DNA of 32,640 nt from an uncultured Bacteroidota bacterium. GTDB taxonomy: Bacteria; Bacteroidota; Bacteroidia; Chitinophagales; Chitinophagaceae. The notes under the pieces are model-generated. The model saw only the letters and a program-made list of their open reading frames with translations, was not told where the DNA came from and did no database searches. A program made the translations under genes and the position numbers. Below are positions 15,569-22,932 of this stretch, in pieces. Where the stretch lies: the NCBI GenBank assembly GCA_903881585.1, contig CAIRTW010000376.1:1-32640 (forward strand), written 5' to 3'. Each line of letters begins with the position of its first letter. Position 1 is the first letter of the stretch.

Positions 15569-17482
15569 TTACACTCTTCCATCTTTTATGTCATTTACCA
15601 CACCGGGATCAAGCAGGGTAGAGGTGTCGCCAAGGTTTGCCATTTCCCCCTCGGCTATCTTCCTCAATATACGGCGCATTATTTTTCCACTTCTGGTTTT
15701 CGGCAGCCCCGTTACAAATTGTATTTTATCCGGTCGCGCTATCGGCCCTATGATGCGCGCTACGGTTTGTGCTATGTCTGCCTGTGCCAGTTGCTTGTTT
15801 TCCGGCATCCCGTCCATGATCACATACGCATAAATGCCCTGTCCTTTCAACTCATGCGGATAGCCTACCACTGCGCTTTCCAGTACACCTGTATGCATAT
15901 TTATTGCGTTCTCTACTTCAGCTGTGCCTATACGGTGGCCACTTACATTCAGCACATCATCTACACGCCCGGTAATGCGATAAAAACCATCAGCATCTCT
16001 ATAGCAGCCGTCGCCGGTAAAATACATGTCATCATAAGTAGCGAAATAATTCAGCCGGCACCGCTCATGGTCGCCCCATGTAGTGCGTATGATAGATGGC
16101 CATGGGAACCTGATACACAAGTTGCCGCTCACGTCATTACCTGTTATTTCTTTTCCCTGTTCATCCACCAATACCAGCTGTATGCCCGGCAGCGGCAGGG
16201 TAGCATAGCTCGGTTTGGCAGGGGTTACACCAGCAAGATTACTTATCAGGATTCCGGCTGTTTCCGTTTGAAACCAGGTATCTACAATCGGGCATCGCTT
16301 CTTGCCTATGTGTTCATCATACCAGTGCCACGCCTCTTCGTTTATTGGTTCGCCTACAGTTCCTAATACTTTCAGGCTGCTGAGGTCCTTACCTTCTATT
16401 GGTGTCAGTCCATAAGCCATCAGGCTGCGTATGGCTGTTGGTGCCGTGTAGATTATATTGACCTTATGTTTGTCAACAATATCCCACAAGCGGCCTGCAT
16501 CCGGCCATGTGGGCAACCCCTCATACATCAGCGATGTGCCGCCCGCGCATAGCACACTATACACAATGTAGGTATGTCCCGTTATCCATCCTATATCTGC
16601 TGTGCAGAAATGTATATCGCCCGGTTCATACTGAAACACGTTCACGAAACTATAAGTAGTATATACCATGTACCCCGCAGAACTATGCACCACACCTTTC
16701 GGCTTGCCGGTAGAGCCCGATGTGTATAATATGAACAGCGGATCTTCAGCATCCATTTCTTCCGCTGCTACCACTGGGTTGCCCTGCGCCTCCACTTTTT
16801 TGACCTCATCGGTCCACCACACGTCCCGGTCCTTTATCATGCTTATGGGCGCCTGTGTGCGCACATATACGATCACTCTTTTTACAAACGGGCAGGTCAC
16901 CAGGGCATCATCTATCACATTCTTCAGCGGAATGTCTTTACCGCCCCTGAATGCACCGTCTCCGGTCACTATGTATTCCACATGCGCATCCTGTAGCCTG
17001 TCTGATATGCTCTGTGCGCTAAAGCCGCCAAATATCACGGAGTGTATAGCGCCTATGCGGGCGCAGGCCAGCATGGCTATAGGCAATTCAGGCACCATAC
17101 CCATGTACAGGCACACGCGGTCTCCCTTTTTTACGCCATTGTTTTTAAGTACGTGGGCAAACTGGCTTACTTTAAAATGAAGTTCTTTATAGGTGAACAC
17201 TTTGTGCGCTTCGTCCCTGCCGTTAGGCTCCCAGACGAATGCCGGTGTATCGCCGATCTTATCCAGGTGCCGGTCCAGGCAATTCTCGGTTATGTTTAGC
17301 TTGCCATTGATGAACCATTTCACATCGGGTTTCTTAAAGTCCCATTCCAGCACTTTATCCCATTTCTTACGCCATACAAACTGCCCCGCAATATCACCCC
17401 AGAATTCTTCTGGCTGGTCAACGTTCTGTTTATAAACTTCCTTGTACTGCTCGTAAGACTTTATTTGAAAAGGATAAGACAT
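15569..17482 (-). CDS. acs: Acetyl-coenzyme A synthetase
   Basis: A 637-residue AMP-forming ligase that turns acetate, ATP and CoA into acetyl-CoA. The adenylation signature YTSGSTGKPKG is near residue 252-263; TWFQTETAG gives the nucleotide-contact segment; YFTGDGCYRDADGFYRITGRVDDVLNVSGHR covers the hinge and CoA-side loop; and KTRSGKIMRRILRKI holds the catalytic Lys600, which is the site of regulatory acetylation in known Acs enzymes. The N-terminus (EFWGDIAGQFVWRKKWDKVLEWDF) and the W/F-rich start match Acs rather than general fatty acyl ligases, and the length is as expected. A -7 element lies 37 bp upstream. The gene stands alone between two clusters of a TTTGGAATTT repeat. Confidence 0.96.
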   Translation of the reverse strand: MSYPFQIKSYEQYKEVYKQNVDQPEEFWGDIAGQFVWRKKWDKVLEWDFKKPDVKWFINGKLNITENCLDRHLDKIGDTPAFVWEPNGRDEAHKVFTYKELHFKVSQFAHVLKNNGVKKGDRVCLYMGMVPELPIAMLACARIGAIHSVIFGGFSAQSISDRLQDAHVEYIVTGDGAFRGGKDIPLKNVIDDALVTCPFVKRVIVYVRTQAPISMIKDRDVWWTDEVKKVEAQGNPVVAAEEMDAEDPLFILYTSGSTGKPKGVVHSSAGYMVYTTYSFVNVFQYEPGDIHFCTADIGWITGHTYIVYSVLCAGGTSLMYEGLPTWPDAGRLWDIVDKHKVNIIYTAPTAIRSLMAYGLTPIEGKDLSSLKVLGTVGEPINEEAWHWYDEHIGKKRCPIVDTWFQTETAGILISNLAGVTPAKPSYATLPLPGIQLVLVDEQGKEITGNDVSGNLCIRFPWPSIIRTTWGDHERCRLNYFATYDDMYFTGDGCYRDADGFYRITGRVDDVLNVSGHRIGTAEVENAINMHTGVLESAVVGYPHELKGQGIYAYVIMDGMPENKQLAQADIAQTVARIIGPIARPDKIQFVTGLPKTRSGKIMRRILRKIAEGEMANLGDTSTLLDPGVVNDIKDGRV

Positions 17483-17518
17483 GGATCCAAACGTTTTGTG
17501 TTTCCTGATTTGCTAAAT

Positions 17519-17526
17519 CAAATGTA
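17519..17526 (-). promoter_or_regulatory. -7 promoter element of acs (TACATTTG)
   Basis: On the minus strand TACATTTG matches TAnnTTTG, 36 bp before the acs ATG. No TTG is present at the usual -33 distance. A TGATTT-GCT-AAATCA hairpin overlaps it on the start-codon side and could be a regulator site. Confidence 0.45.
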
Positions 17527-17588
17527 GAAAGTAAACCCGAAATAAGGGAAATGATATTGGTCATTTATCCGGACAAAGCAGTCTCCCG

Positions 17589-17692
17589 CTTTGGAATTCC
17601 ATTTTTGGTCTTTGGATTTTAAACTTTGGAATTTCTCAGGTTGCTTTGGAATTTGGCCGTTTGGAATTTGGAATTTTAAGCTTTGGAATTTC
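17589..17692. repeat. Cluster of TTTGGAATTT repeats, right of acs
   Basis: At least five copies of a TTTGGAATT unit (starting near 17590, 17635, 17644, 17660 and 17681) plus a partial TTTGGATTTT fill the whole gap between the end of the permease gene and the acs upstream region. The cluster stops at the permease TAG. It mirrors the cluster at 15474-15566. Confidence 0.7.
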
Positions 17693-18931
17693 CTAGGTGG
17701 CTTTCAACGAAGGGTCCACAGCCTTCGTTGCCCTCATGGCGGGATACCATGCAGCCAGCACACCAACCACTAATATCGTAGCCATCACTAGCAGCAGGTC
17801 TGCTGTTTGTATCTCCACCGGGAAAGACGATGCCAGGAAATCGCCCTGCATGGGCACTAGTTTGAATTGTATCTGCACCAGGCAAATTGCGATGCCCAGC
17901 AGTATACCACCCAGCCCGCCTACGAACGACCACAGCGTTCCTTCCAGCATGAAAATCGACCTGATCGCGGCAGGCTGCGCACCCATCGCTTTCAGTATGG
18001 CTATATCTTTTCGCTTTTCTATCACCAGCATCGCCAGTGCGCCCACCATGTTAAATTCTGCAATAAAAAGTACGAGTACAAGTATCGCGTAGATGGCCCA
18101 TTTCTCGGTATGCATGGCCATGTACATCGTCTTGTTTTGTTCATACCTGCTTTCTACCCGGTAGTCTGTGCCGAACAATTGCTGCAATTGTTTTTTTATG
18201 GCTTCTACAGATGACGGATCAGCTTTTATTTCTATCGAGGAATATTTCCCTTCGGCATGAAACAACTGCTGCACCAGCGGCAGCGGTGCCAGCACATACC
18301 TGGAGTCAAATTCATTCTCTATCTTGAATATGCCCGCCGGGTGCAGCGAAAGCTGCTGGTAGGCGGATGCCGGGTCTGCCTCAGGATTGGTGGTAGTGGG
18401 GTTGGGATAGTAAAGGTCCATCTTGCTGAATGGGTAATTGAAGTCAAGCCCCAGCTCGTTGATGATGTGCAGGCCCACAATGGCCGTGTAAGGATGCCCC
18501 ATAGATACAGAGTCGGCGCCGTGAACTATATACTTCTTTACATCATTTACAGCGAAATAGTTTTTGTCAATGCCCTTTACTACGATCACGTTCTGGCCCT
18601 TATTGCTCTCGTCTATCACCATGGCATTGTCTTCTATGCAGGCGCTTACCGCCTGCACGCCGCTAATGACCCTTATAGCTGCCAGCCTGGCACTGTCTGC
18701 AGGGAAGAATTTTCCACGCACCACCGTTACCCTGATCTCCGGGTAAAAGCCCTTATAAAGTTCTTTCACCATAGACTCCAGCCCGTTGAACACCGAGAAT
18801 ATGATGATCATTGCTGCGCTGCTCACTGCTATGGCCACCATACTTATCCGCGACAATATAGGCACAGCATTTGCCGAGCGCTTGCCGCGCAGGTACCTGA
18901 TCGCCAGTTGCCATATTAGTGTGCGGTTCAT
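17693..18931 (-). CDS. LolC/LolE-type ABC transporter permease (FtsX-like)
   Basis: A 412-residue inner-membrane protein with the four-helix FtsX/LolE layout: one helix near residues 27-50 (ISMVAIAVSSAAMIIIFSVFNGL), a periplasmic domain of about 220 residues, and three C-terminal helices starting at AIYAILVLVLFIAEF. MLVIEKRKDIAILKAMGAQPAAIRSIFMLEG is the hallmark coupling segment, and the tail YPAMRATKAVDPSLKAT is typical. By homology it would help release lipoproteins from the inner membrane, together with an ATPase encoded elsewhere. It starts 3 bp after the rbfA stop, so the two are cotranscribed. Distinction from other MacB/FtsX-like permeases is fair, not certain. Confidence 0.87.
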   Translation of the reverse strand: MNRTLIWQLAIRYLRGKRSANAVPILSRISMVAIAVSSAAMIIIFSVFNGLESMVKELYKGFYPEIRVTVVRGKFFPADSARLAAIRVISGVQAVSACIEDNAMVIDESNKGQNVIVVKGIDKNYFAVNDVKKYIVHGADSVSMGHPYTAIVGLHIINELGLDFNYPFSKMDLYYPNPTTTNPEADPASAYQQLSLHPAGIFKIENEFDSRYVLAPLPLVQQLFHAEGKYSSIEIKADPSSVEAIKKQLQQLFGTDYRVESRYEQNKTMYMAMHTEKWAIYAILVLVLFIAEFNMVGALAMLVIEKRKDIAILKAMGAQPAAIRSIFMLEGTLWSFVGGLGGILLGIAICLVQIQFKLVPMQGDFLASSFPVEIQTADLLLVMATILVVGVLAAWYPAMRATKAVDPSLKAT

Positions 18932-18934
18932 TAA

Positions 18935-19318
18935 CTATGCCTGGGGCGGGGCGTTGAATTTTTCGTCGTCCTTTTTTATTTGTTTGAACAGCTCATCCAT
19001 TTTAAACACATGGTCCAGCGTATCATCTGAGAAGAAATGGAGGTCGGGCACTCTGCGCAGCTGGTCTTTTACACGCTGTCCCAGCAGTTTTCGCCATTCC
19101 CAGCCGCGCTCCTTTATTTTATGCAGCAGGGCAGGGGTATCTTTTATCTGAAAAAAACTTAAATAAACACGCGCTTCCAGCAGATCGGGGGTGATCATTA
19201 CCTTGGTAATGGAGACCATGCCGCCGTCTATAATATTCATCCCTTCGCGCTGAAAAATGTCACTCAGCTCTTCCATCACCAGCTTGCCCACCTGTTTTTG
19301 CCTTTTATTCTCTTCCAT
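18935..19318 (-). CDS. rbfA: Ribosome-binding factor A
   Basis: A 127-residue cytosolic protein with the RbfA KH-like fold: KRQKQVGKLVMEELSDIFQRE at the N-terminus, then VSITKVMITPDLLEARVYLSFF, and RRVPDLHFFSDDTLDHVFKMDELFKQI near the end. RbfA binds the 30S subunit and helps 16S rRNA 5'-end maturation, notably in the cold. Length is normal. It is the first gene of a two-gene operon with the LolC/E-like permease, with a 3-bp gap. A hairpin (19384-19412) lies about 65 bp upstream of its start. Confidence 0.94.
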   Translation of the reverse strand: MEENKRQKQVGKLVMEELSDIFQREGMNIIDGGMVSITKVMITPDLLEARVYLSFFQIKDTPALLHKIKERGWEWRKLLGQRVKDQLRRVPDLHFFSDDTLDHVFKMDELFKQIKKDDEKFNAPPQA

Positions 19319-19383
19319 TTACTTTGTATTAGCCGATAAAGTTATGAATTATTATCGCTTCAGTCCTGAATTGTTGCGTTTAG

Positions 19384-19412
19384 GTGTCCCATACCTTACA
19401 TCGGTGGGACAC
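19384..19412. promoter_or_regulatory. Hairpin GTGTCCCA-N13-TGGGACAC in divergent region
   Basis: A perfect 8-bp inverted repeat with a 13-base loop, between divergent rbfA and the Omp28-like gene. No T-run follows on either strand, so it is not an intrinsic terminator. It could be a regulator site or part of the rbfA leader; its role is not known. Confidence 0.45.
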
Positions 19413-19468
19413 TTCTTCATACCGATAAATAACAGTATTTGTGATATAAATTCTTTGTTATTATTTAC

Positions 19469-19476
19469 TAATTTTG
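19469..19476 (+). promoter_or_regulatory. -7 promoter element of the Omp28-like gene (TAATTTTG)
   Basis: TAATTTTG matches TAnnTTTG and lies 16 bp before the ATG at 19493. A TTTG at 19454-19457 is too close for the usual -33 spacing, so only the -7 box is convincing. Confidence 0.5.
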
Positions 19477-19492
19477 TACCTCATATTTTACC

Positions 19493-20422
19493 ATGAAAAA
19501 AATATTATTAGCGCTCGGTTGCTGCGTTGCGCTTTTTTTTGAAATCTGTAACGGCTGCAAAGAGGTCCCGCCAACAATCACATTCGGAGCCTCGGCGGCT
19601 AAGGATACCACCTACGTCATAACACCTGTTCCAGCTACAGATGCACACAATGTGCTCATAGAGGAATTTACGGGTGAGAGTTGCTCCAATTGCCCCGCGG
19701 CACATGCTGGTCTTGATGCCAACGCTTCTGTTATAGGCGGTACCACATTTGTTATCTCCTACTATGAAAACTCCTCCGCTCCTATCAATATACCGCCGAG
19801 TGGTGCATACTTTGATTTTAGAAACGATAAAGCATCAACCATATTGGCCAGTGCCATCTTCACAACGAACGCTGATAATACTTATCCTAACCTGCCGGGC
19901 GGCGGGGTTGACCGGGCTCCTGTTACATCCGGCACTCCCACCTACCTGGGTGCAAGCGCTTGGTCTGGGCTTATTGCAACCAGGGCAGCTGCGACTGATT
20001 CACTTAATCTCGCAGTTGCCAGTGTTTTTAGCATGGGTGTTGCCACCATCACGGCAACGATCACCTATACACAGGCCGTTTCAACGCCGCAGAATTTGTC
20101 GATAGCGATTGTGGAAGACAGTATTATTGATTACCAGGAACAGCCTTTGGGTGTTATTGATTCTACCTATTTATTCAAGGATGTGTTTGTGGATATGGTC
20201 ACTCCTGTACCGTTCGGAGATGCTATACTGGATACACTGGCTACAAAGGAAGCAGGGCGTGTTTTGAAAAAAGTATATACCTATACGGTCCCAACTTCGT
20301 TTGCCAAAGGTATTGTAACTCCTGCGCGTTGCCGGGTCATTGCTTTTGTGCATCAGCCATCAGGCGCAAGCCCTGATTTTCATGTCATACAATCGGCGCA
20401 GGCCAAATTGGTCGCACCATAA
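19493..20422 (+). CDS. Omp28-related exported protein with CxxC motif
   Basis: A 309-residue protein resembling the Omp28 family of Bacteroidota outer-membrane-associated proteins. Near residues 54-66 it has VLIEEFTGESCSNCPAAH, a thioredoxin-like strand and CxxC pair typical of that family. The N-terminus (MKKILLALGCCVALFFEICNGC) is hydrophobic and ends in Cys22 followed by Lys; this may be a lipidation site, but CNGC is a poor lipobox, so secretion by ordinary signal peptidase is also possible. The C-terminal half is beta-rich with no recognised domain. Preceded by its own -7 element and followed by a terminator at 20446-20475, it seems to be a single-gene unit. Redox function is inferred. 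Confidence 0.8.
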   Translation: MKKILLALGCCVALFFEICNGCKEVPPTITFGASAAKDTTYVITPVPATDAHNVLIEEFTGESCSNCPAAHAGLDANASVIGGTTFVISYYENSSAPINIPPSGAYFDFRNDKASTILASAIFTTNADNTYPNLPGGGVDRAPVTSGTPTYLGASAWSGLIATRAAATDSLNLAVASVFSMGVATITATITYTQAVSTPQNLSIAIVEDSIIDYQEQPLGVIDSTYLFKDVFVDMVTPVPFGDAILDTLATKEAGRVLKKVYTYTVPTSFAKGIVTPARCRVIAFVHQPSGASPDFHVIQSAQAKLVAP

Positions 20423-20445
20423 GCGCAGCGCTCAAAATGTTATTT

Positions 20446-20475
20446 TGCCTTGTCCCTGCGGCAAGGCATTTTTTT
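20446..20475 (+). terminator. Intrinsic terminator of the Omp28-like gene
   Basis: TGCCTTG and CAAGGCA pair over 7 bp around a 9-base loop, followed directly by a run of seven T. It lies 24 bp after the stop at 20422 and 27 bp before the next start. Confidence 0.85.
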
Positions 20476-20502
20476 AAAAGGTATTGAATATCCGCAAGCG
20501 AA

Positions 20503-21513
20503 ATGAAAAACACAGGTATTATCATCTTTTTGTTCACTGCTACGCTGTTCATTGCAGCGTGTGACGGCAATAAAGCTACTGAGGAAAACAAGAAGGCAGC
20601 CGTAACCGACACCACAAAGGAAAAGGCCGTGGCGGTACCTGCCTTTGATGCCGACAGCGCTTACGCATATGTGGCTAAACAAGTGGCCTATGGTCCGCGA
20701 CTGCCAGGCTCTCCCGCCCAAACCAAATGCGCGGCCTGGATGGACGAAATGCTTAAAAAAGTCTGCGATACCGTTTACAGGCAAAGTGTGCAGGTAAAGG
20801 GTGGTGACGGCAAATCGCTGCCCTGCATCAATCTTGTCGGCGTCATAAACCCACATGCTGCCGACCGCATTCTATTGCTTACCCACTGGGACAGCCGTCC
20901 GTGGGCCGATGAAGATACGAAAGACAAAGACAAACCCATCTTGGCCGCCGATGATGGCGGCAGCGGGGTAGGGGTGCTGCTGGAGCTGGCAGCCGCAATA
21001 AAGGCGCACCACATCTCGCCCTCACTTGGCATCGACATTCTCTTTACTGATGTAGAAGACTATGGAAAAAGCGCCTGGGGCGAAGATTCCTATTGCCTCG
21101 GCACACAATACTGGGCCACGCACCCGCATGTGCCCGGCTACAAGGCCACATTTGGTATTCTGCTGGACATGGTGGGCGCTCATGGTGCACAATTCCCCAT
21201 GGAAAGCTTTTCTATGAAATATGCCGGTGATATTCAGCAAAAAGTATGGCAATCAGCTGCAAGGGCTGGTTATTCTTCCTATTTCCCCTACCTCCCCGCA
21301 GATGAGATCACTGATGACCATGTACCAGTAAACAGGCTCGCAGGAATAAAAACCATAGACATCATCAATCTCAGTGCCGACCCCGAACATCCGTTTGCCC
21401 CGCACTGGCATACCCATGCCGATGTAATGGCTATCATAGATAAAAACACGCTGAAAGCGGTAGGGCAAACGTTGTTGCAAACGATCTATGAGCAATCGGC
21501 AAACGACAAGTAA
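20503..21513 (+). CDS. Glutaminyl-cyclase-like M28 lipoprotein
   Basis: A 336-residue lipoprotein: MKNTGIIIFLFTATLFIAAC gives a good lipobox (IAAC, Cys20) followed by a polar linker. The catalytic domain is M28-like of the glutaminyl-peptide cyclotransferase type: LLLTHWDSRPWADED, LAADDGGSGVGVLLELA, a TDVEDYG segment where M28 peptidases have Glu-Glu, LLDMVGAHGA, and HWHTHADV. These enzymes convert N-terminal Gln to pyroglutamate. In Bacteroidota many proteins exported by signal peptidase I have Gln at the new N-terminus, and five in this window do, so a periplasmic capping role fits well. A plain aminopeptidase remains possible. It lies between a terminator and lspA (115 bp downstream). Confidence 0.85.
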   Translation: MKNTGIIIFLFTATLFIAACDGNKATEENKKAAVTDTTKEKAVAVPAFDADSAYAYVAKQVAYGPRLPGSPAQTKCAAWMDEMLKKVCDTVYRQSVQVKGGDGKSLPCINLVGVINPHAADRILLLTHWDSRPWADEDTKDKDKPILAADDGGSGVGVLLELAAAIKAHHISPSLGIDILFTDVEDYGKSAWGEDSYCLGTQYWATHPHVPGYKATFGILLDMVGAHGAQFPMESFSMKYAGDIQQKVWQSAARAGYSSYFPYLPADEITDDHVPVNRLAGIKTIDIINLSADPEHPFAPHWHTHADVMAIIDKNTLKAVGQTLLQTIYEQSANDK

Positions 21514-21594
21514 AGCCATGGTGACGGGAATTGAAATAAACTGTTATCTTTTAATTCAAGCCATATTTGCCTCTTTTCTGTGTAGGTTGTATAG

Positions 21595-21602
21595 TATATT
21601 TG
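21595..21602 (+). promoter_or_regulatory. -7 promoter element of lspA (TATATTTG)
   Basis: TATATTTG matches TAnnTTTG, 26 bp before the TTG start of lspA. No well-spaced TTG upstream. It suggests lspA has its own promoter rather than depending on the cyclase gene. Confidence 0.5.
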
Positions 21603-21628
21603 CCCACAATTAAAACCTGAAAAATACC

Positions 21629-22354
21629 TTGAAGTACCGTAATGCCATACTGATCGTTTTGCTGGTTATCATTGCCGACCAATTGCTTAAGTTTTATATA
21701 AAGACCCATTTTGTAAATGGCGATGATGTGAAAATACTCGGCAGCTGGTTTCGGTTGCACTTCATTGAGAATGAGGGTATGGCCTACGGCATGAAGCTGA
21801 GCGAATCGGTGGCGGGTAAGTTATTGCTGTCTTCTTTCCGCCTTATCGCGGTAGTATTTGGATTCTACCTGCTGCACCGGCTGGTGAGTAAAAACTATGG
21901 TAAAGGTGTCATTATATGTGGGTCGCTGATATTGGCGGGCGCTATGGGTAATCTGCTGGACAGTATATTCTATGGCCTCATATTCACCGATAGCCCTTAT
22001 TCCTGCTTCTCCGGCAACTACGACAGCCTCCGCAATATGATGCAAAACCACAGCCAGGTAGGTGTGGCCCATCTTACGAAAATGGGACAGGGATATGGTA
22101 AATTTCTTCAGGGCAAAGTGGTGGATATGCTTTATTTCCCGCTGCTCGAAACCAGATTACCCAATTGGATACCATTTATGGGCGGTAAGAACTTTGTGTT
22201 TTTTGAGCCCGTGTTCAATATTGCTGATGCTGCTATTTCCGTAGGCGTGCTAACATTAGTATTCTTCCAGAAACGGCTCATCCACAAACCAATGGCTGCA
22301 AATACCATTACCCAGCCCGCAGAGCCAAACCCCGGCATTGCTGATAGCCGGTAG
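21629..22354 (+). CDS. lspA: Lipoprotein signal peptidase (signal peptidase II)
   Basis: A 241-residue inner-membrane aspartic protease that cuts signal peptides of lipoproteins at the lipidated Cys. Family boxes are in order: IADQLLKFYIK (15-25), FIENEGMAYGM (45-55), AGAMGNLLDSIFYG (103-116, catalytic Asp111), KVVDMLYFP (163-171) and FNIADAAIS (197-204, catalytic Asp200). It is well above the E. coli length (about 164); the extra lies mainly between Asp111 and KVVD (residues 117-162) and in the C-terminal tail, as in other Bacteroidota LspA. The start is a TTG; no ATG lies before the first helix, and a -7 element is 26 bp upstream. Lipoproteins coded nearby include GldJ, the glutaminyl-cyclase-like enzyme and the SecD-like protein. 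Confidence 0.95.
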   Translation: MKYRNAILIVLLVIIADQLLKFYIKTHFVNGDDVKILGSWFRLHFIENEGMAYGMKLSESVAGKLLLSSFRLIAVVFGFYLLHRLVSKNYGKGVIICGSLILAGAMGNLLDSIFYGLIFTDSPYSCFSGNYDSLRNMMQNHSQVGVAHLTKMGQGYGKFLQGKVVDMLYFPLLETRLPNWIPFMGGKNFVFFEPVFNIADAAISVGVLTLVFFQKRLIHKPMAANTITQPAEPNPGIADSR

Positions 22355-22395
22355 TTTAACTGATTCGGGTTTTGGTTAAGTTCAGCGTATGGAAA

Positions 22396-22476
22396 GCCCT
22401 GAAAGGGCGAGATCTCATAGCCCAGGGTGAAACCCTGGGTCAATAAACCCCCAACAACACAAAGCCCTGAAGGGGC
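22396..22476. repeat. GCCCT-GAA-AGGGC repeat array with CCCAGGGT hairpin
   Basis: Three small hairpins sharing a GAA loop lie between lspA and zapA: GCCCTGAAAGGGC (22396-22408), CCCAGGGTGAAACCCTGGG (22421-22439, perfect 8-bp arms) and GCCCTGAAGGGGC (22464-22476). The unit resembles a very common intergenic element of Bacteroidota (from memory). No T-run follows, so none is a plain terminator. Confidence 0.75.
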
Positions 22477-22517
22477 GCAATACCCGATAACGTTGTTCAA
22501 AAACAAAAAATTGTATA

Positions 22518-22546
22518 TTGCAAATACTATTGCAATCGTAGCTTTG
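22518..22546 (+). promoter_or_regulatory. Promoter of zapA (TTG-N18-TAGCTTTG)
   Basis: TTG at 22518-22520 and TAGCTTTG at 22539-22546 are 18 bp apart, close to the phylum consensus. The zapA ATG is 15 bp after the -7 box, giving a very short leader. This promoter would also serve the SecD-like gene downstream. Confidence 0.65.
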
Positions 22547-22561
22547 GGTAAACTATAATTC

Positions 22562-22888
22562 ATGGAAGAAGGACTGTTATCAATAACGGTATGGCTGGCT
22601 GGCCGCAGCTACCGCCTGCGCATCAAGCCGGAAGAGGAATCTGCGGTGCGCAAATCAGTGAAGCTGGCCGATCAGAGAGTCAATGAAATGCGTAGCCACT
22701 ACGCAGGCAAAGACGACCAGGATTTCATGGCCATGACCCTGCTCTCTTATGCATCAGACAGCGCTATAGAATCATTCAATAATCCCCTGCTGCAGGAAGA
22801 GCTCAATAAGATGTTTAAAAAAATAGACCGGGTTATGGCAAAGACTGCTGACGAAACAGATTCGCTTAAACATTTTTCCGGCGCGTAG
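22562..22888 (+). CDS. zapA: Cell division protein ZapA
   Basis: A 108-residue cytosolic protein that bundles FtsZ filaments at the division ring. The globular head (SITVWLAGRSYRLRIKPEEESAVRKSVKLADQRVNEMRSHYAGKDDQDFMAMTLLSYA) is a clear ZapA pattern, followed by a coiled-coil-prone helix (LQEELNKMFKKIDRVM). Length is normal. It has its own promoter at 22518-22546. Its TAG stop forms the first bases of the palindromic repeat 22886-22910, and the SecD-like lipoprotein gene begins 44 bp later on the same strand. Confidence 0.9.
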   Translation: MEEGLLSITVWLAGRSYRLRIKPEEESAVRKSVKLADQRVNEMRSHYAGKDDQDFMAMTLLSYASDSAIESFNNPLLQEELNKMFKKIDRVMAKTADETDSLKHFSGA

Positions 22889-22910
22889 AAACGTTGCATT
22901 GCAACGTCTA
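22886..22910. repeat. Palindromic repeat with ACGTTGC/GCAACGT arms, copy 1
   Basis: TAGAAACGTTGC, two to three central bases, then GCAACGTCTA. It includes the zapA stop codon. A second copy in the same orientation is at 24263-24287, so the two bracket the SecD-like gene. Confidence 0.75.
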
Positions 22911-22932
22911 ACAGCCCATCTCTTACCACATT

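Noticed and set aside
15506-16366. A 286-codon open frame on the plus strand against acs
   Set aside because: The opposite strand encodes the C-terminal part of acetyl-CoA synthetase with all motifs; the plus-strand product is Cys/Tyr-rich with no family features.
15474-17692. CRISPR-like repeat array
   Set aside because: The TTTGGAATTT copies are short, diverged, unevenly spaced, without unique spacers of even length, and there are no cas genes.
18257-18919. A 220-codon open frame on the plus strand against the LolC/E-like permease
   Set aside because: It is antisense to a permease with clear family motifs, and the product resembles no protein.
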